Below, in pieces: positions 59,516 to 64,000 of a stretch of 64,000 nt of DNA (position 1 is the first letter of the stretch; each line of letters begins with the position of its first letter). The stretch lies in NCBI RefSeq assembly GCF_963678975.1, contig NC_089272.1:38941391-39005390 (forward strand), read 5' to 3'. The position numbers and the translations under genes are program-made. Under the pieces are notes generated by a model that searched no databases, had not been told where the DNA came from, and was given only the letters and a program-made list of their open reading frames with translations. The stretch comes from Dysidea avara (Eukaryota > Porifera > Demospongiae > Dictyoceratida > Dysideidae).

Positions 59516-62500
59516 CTCATCATATAATCTCACAATTATCTGATTTTTTCAAAACAAACTACATAAAGGGTAGGTACTATTCCCAAGAAGGAATATGGCA
59601 GCTCTTACACCCAAAACATTTTGATAATGCACTATTGATACACCATTTGGAAGGACGTGGTGAAAAAGTCATTTCTAATATAGCTGCCTTGATGAGAGAA
59701 GGTCTAGCAGACTGTACCAATCAGTTACCATCACCTGATAATGTAGAAACTGAATCTGACAGTTTAATGAGATCACATAATATTGCTGATGCATTTAAAC
59801 CATTTGATAAACATGATGGTACAACAGTCACACCAGAGGTAATAATTATCAGTGGTGCCCCAGGAACGGGGAAAACAACACTTTGTAAAGAAATGGCTTA
59901 TCAATGGGCAAAGGGTCAGTTTCTTGATAACAATTGTTTGGTGTTTTATGTATATTTGCGGGACCCTGATGCACAAAAGATATGTGATTTGCAAAGTTTT
60001 ATCCACTACTTTCATAATTTTGATAAGACTGCTGCAGAGTTCTCTAAACAGTGTGCGGATGTTCTCATTGAAAGAGACAACAAAGATATAACCATATTAT
60101 TGGTAGGGTATGATGAACACTTTGATGTCTCTGGTGATCTATTCCTTACCCAAATATTAAATCGGAAAGTATCTTGTTTTGCACAAAGTAAATTAGTTAT
60201 CACATGTGGGCCTATTGCAACTGATAAACTAAAACAAGTTGCTGATGCTAAGGTAAATTTGTTGGGATTTATTGATAAAAGCAAGAAAGCTTATATCCAG
60301 AAGGAGCTACAAGGTTCTCCTAATAAAATAGAAAGGTTGTCTTTGTTTTTAGACGAAAAAAGTACAATCAACAGTATTTGTAGTGTTCCTATGATAATGT
60401 CCATTCTAGTGTATACCTTCAAGGAAGTTGATGAGTTACCTGCTGATCATGCTGAGTTGTATGAACGTTTTATTGTTCTTACAATATCCCAATATTTTAA
60501 ATTAGAAGAGCTCGATAATAATCCTCATTTTAAAGTTCTACGTCTGCAGCATTTGCCAGAATGTTACCAGCAATATGTCACAGAATTATCAAAGTTAGCG
60601 TTCACTTTGAAAGATGATAATAAAAGTGTTTTTACTGAAGAAGATTTAGAAACACTTTGCCCGAATGTAGCATCAGCCAATAAAAAGTTTCAAGAACTTG
60701 GTTTACTGAAATCTGCACTATACTTTAGCATGAAGAGAATTGAAAATTGCTATTCTTACAAGTTTCTTCATGTAGCAATTCAGGAGTTCTTAGCAACTTA
60801 TTATATTAATTCGTTAACTCCAAGTGTTCAGTTTGATTTGTTGAGAAAAACATTTTTTGTCAAGAAATATACAGACACCGGGCTTACGTTTGTAAAAAAT
60901 TCAAGTAAAAATATGATGTTTGAATTTTTTGAATATTTGATCCATGGTGCCCCTTGTGAGGAGCTAAAAGTGAAGGTAATTCCCAAGATCGCTAACCTTG
61001 ATCCATTTCAAGCATTTACTCATTTAGCAAAGGTTTGTACTGCAGACTCCACTTTGACCCACTCTAAACTGTTGTGTTACAAAAATAGTGAAGCTCAATT
61101 ATACAAAACAGACAATTCAAACTCTGTTGAAAATTATGTTTTATTTAATAAGCTTGCTGCAGCCAAGGTCGAGTGGAATAAAGTATATCTGTCAGTGTGC
61201 TCTGCAAGAAACAGTGATAGTCAATCTTTGGAGATATTTGTGATCGACAAAAGTAAACAAGAGGGTGTGTATGCTAAAATAGCTACACACTTTAAGGATA
61301 ATACTCTTCTTTCTGTAGTGACCATTAATGCTGTATCAATGGCTGCATGCAGGGCTACTAAACGGCAAATCATTGATAGTTATAACATGAATAACTCAAT
61401 TTCTCACATATCGATGAAACACTGCGCTATAGATGAAGACTCTGCTGAGAAAATGTCACAGTATTTTAGTAAAAGCCGTTTGACAACAGCAGCATTTTTA
61501 GGGTGCACTTTTAATAGCTTTGAACAAAAGATTATATTTAATGGTTTTAGCTGTATTAGTAGTTTAGAAATATTGTTTTTCGAAAATGCAAATATCGATG
61601 AGACCTCAACCATTGCATTATCAAAGGTAATTGCGAATAATAATAAATTGTATCTATTAGGGCTTTCTAGTTGTAATTTACAGAAAAACGCTAGTATAAT
61701 AGTCACGGCTTTGAAGAGCATTTCAACTATTTTAACTTTGAGTCTTTCAGATAATAGAATTCCAGGCAGTGTAGCTAATGAACTAGCTATTGCTATTTAT
61801 GTTAATTGTAAAATGGAGAGACTTCGCTTACAATTTACATCATCAAGGAGCTGTTGTAGCCTCAGCTTTGTCACAGATTAAAACATTGGTAGAACTGAAT
61901 TTGAATAATAACTACATGACGGAAAGAGTAGCTGAGGAATTATCACTTGCCATTGAAAGCAACAAGTCACTGCAAGTATTACGTATTGGAGGTAATGATC
62001 TGAGAAGTGATGGTATTATAAGAATTGCCAATTCCATTAGCCGATTATCTAAATTACGAATCCTTGCAATTGATGATAATAAAATCACAGAAGAAGCTGC
62101 TGATGTTATAGCAGTTGCAATATCCTGTAATATTCAATTAAAAGTGTTGAATCTCAATGACAATCTACTCAAGAAGGGAATCGCTATAATAGCAAATGCA
62201 CTACATACCAATAGTATTCCACTTGAAACATTAGCAGTTAGAAGTAATCAAATACCAGAGGAAGCAGCTAACGCATTAGCAGCTGCCGTTAGAAGCAATA
62301 GTTTGTTGGAACTCTTAAATTTGTATAGCAATAATCTTTGTGATAATGGAATGATCACAATTGCTCAATCACTGGCTAGTTTGTCATCATTGAAACGTCT
62401 TTATGTTGGTGATAACAAAATTACTGACAAAGCAGCAGATTCAATAGCATCTGTAATACTTTCTAATAACAAGCTAGAAACATTGTATCTCAATGAAAAC

Positions 62501-64000
62501 TTTCTTGGCATAGGTGCCATTGCAATAGCAAATTCTTTAAAGCAGATTTCAAGTCTAAAGATTCTTAATCTTAATAGTAATCAAATATCTGAATCTGCTG
62601 CTGAAGATTTAGCTGGTGCTCTCTTAAGCAATAAGTCATTACAACTTGTAGCATTAAGTGATAATCATTTGACAACTAAAGGAATTGAAACAATTTCACT
62701 AGTACTCAGCAATTTATTAGAGTTGTACATACAGTATCAATAATAATTATTTTACTGAGGAAGCAAGTGAAGCTATTTCATCAGTAATTTTAAATAACAC
62801 TAATTTAAAATGCATTTATGTTAGTGGAAACAATCTTCAAACTGGTGTGATAAAGATTGCAAATGCTCTAAATTTTATAACGATTAAAGAACTGAACTTG
62901 AAACATAGTAATATTTCTGAGAACGTTGCTTCAAGCTTAGCCCTTGCTTTGTCCAATCAGTTTTATTTGGAAGAATTTGCCTTCCAAGGCAACAATTTGG
63001 GTATAAATGGAATCATAACTGTTGTAAAATCATTGGGCACCATAAGCAGATTAACACTAATCAACCTTGACAACACTTCTCTCACTGAAGAAGCTGCTGA
63101 TGCCATTGCACTGGCAATATCAAATAATCATGGATTAGAGCAACTATACCTTAGCAACAGCAGACTGCGTACTGGAGGAATCAAAATAGCAAGAGCTTTA
63201 AAGGGTTTATCAAAGCTAAAATTATTGGATTTTAATGATAGTTGCATGACTGCAGATGTGGCAAACGAATTTGCTTCCGTTATTACAAGTAATTCCTTTC
63301 TAGAAGATCTGAGATTAAAAAGTAACAACTTAACAACAAGAGGTATAATAACAATTGCAAAGTCACTGAGTTCCATATCAACATTGAAAGTGCTTAATAT
63401 TCGAGACAATCAGGTCACAGAGGAAGCCGCAGATGCTCTATCATTGGCTATATCTAATAACACTGAGATTGAACATCTATGGCTTAGTAATAACAACCTT
63501 CAGGCTGGAGTACTAAAAGTTGTAAATGCACTGGAGGCATTGCCGAAACTAAAAGCATTAGATATCGATAATAATCACATACCAGAAGGCATGTATGATG
63601 TGCTAGCAACTTTTTTGCAGCGTAGTAATATAATTAGAACTTTACAGACTTTGTACTTGGACAGTGGTGATTTACGTCTGTCTGGAGTAAAAATTGCAGA
63701 ATCTTTGCTCCATTTAACTGGTTTGAGGATATTAGATTTAAGTGGTGTTAACATGACAGGAGAAATGGCCGATAAATTAGCAGTTGCTATACCCAATATG
63801 AATTTGCTGCAACAGCTATGGTTAAATAACAATAACTTGGGGACTGATAAAGTGATAACAATTTCTCAGTCACTGAGTAAGTTAACAACAATAATACAGC
63901 TTAGTCTTACACGTAATCAGATTACAGAAGAAGCAGCAGATGCCATAGTATCAGCAATATGCACTAATGATAGACTGGAAAAGTTGTATCTTAGTGATAA
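59516..64000 (+). pseudogene. NLR-3 exon 3: NACHT and LRR array, two frameshifts, runs off right edge
   Basis: Joins exon 2 in the same phase as NLR-2 and is highly similar throughout. The NACHT is intact: Walker A GAPGTGKTTLC, ILLVGYDEHFD, and YKFLHVAIQEFLATYYI. The LRRs begin near 61390. Relative to NLR-2 an 8-base deletion at about 61828-61830 (within LRLADNNL) shifts the frame and stops it at 61881. A second net loss of 2 bases at about 62726-62736 shifts it again. Beyond, the third frame stays open to the window edge (for example LEQLYLSNSRLRTGG). If the changes are real, the product would be a truncated death-domain/NACHT protein with few LRRs. Low overall divergence indicates a recent break. 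Confidence 0.85.

Overview
The window reads as nuclear DNA of an early-branching animal, most likely a demosponge. The main reasons are tandem death-domain/NACHT/LRR receptors of the kind expanded in sponges, a nuclear-inserted fragment of mitochondrial 16S rRNA, AT-rich DNA with many short introns, and dense MITEs. Species assignment is inference.

The backbone is three plus-strand NLR (NOD-like receptor) paralogues in tandem. NLR-1 (about 7597-11260) is a 5'-truncated LRR pseudogene, interrupted by a MITE at 9151-9397. NLR-2 is the intact gene: exon 1 (22343-22388), a death-domain exon (30924-31214) and one 6.6-kb exon (33413-40011). These join in frame to a 2311-residue protein with a NACHT ATPase and about fifty LRRs. 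NLR-3 repeats the architecture (exon 1 47194-47239, exon 2 49241-49531, exon 3 from 59516 past the right edge) but carries two frameshifting deletions. A homologous block about 4-5 kb upstream of each exon 1 (about 16780-17060 and 42670-43010) is a candidate promoter plus 5'-leader exon. The NLR-3 copy has three AP-1-like sites not seen in NLR-2.

The left end (1-5940, minus strand) holds two decayed mobile-type genes. One is a SAP + SWIM + YqaJ-nuclease protein running off the left edge. The other is an unusual composite of a protein-kinase-like domain, a RecQ-like helicase and a MULE-type transposase domain.

The NLR introns and intergenic DNA are full of transposons. NLR-3 intron 2 contains a 7.1-kb two-ORF transposon (52083-59173) that itself contains a hAT element (55575-57939, 8-bp target duplication). 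NLR-2 intron 1 contains the 16S NUMT, a piggyBac-type MITE, a probable minus-strand multi-exon gene with a duplicated exon, and an 890-bp near-perfect palindrome ending about 80 bp before the death-domain exon. A dispersed repeat family carrying a roughly 119-codon open frame occurs three times. Several cryptic minisatellites and a 22-bp satellite fill other gaps.

Functionally, NLR-2 is the only complete host gene seen. Its paralogues illustrate birth, decay and transposon loading within one NLR cluster.
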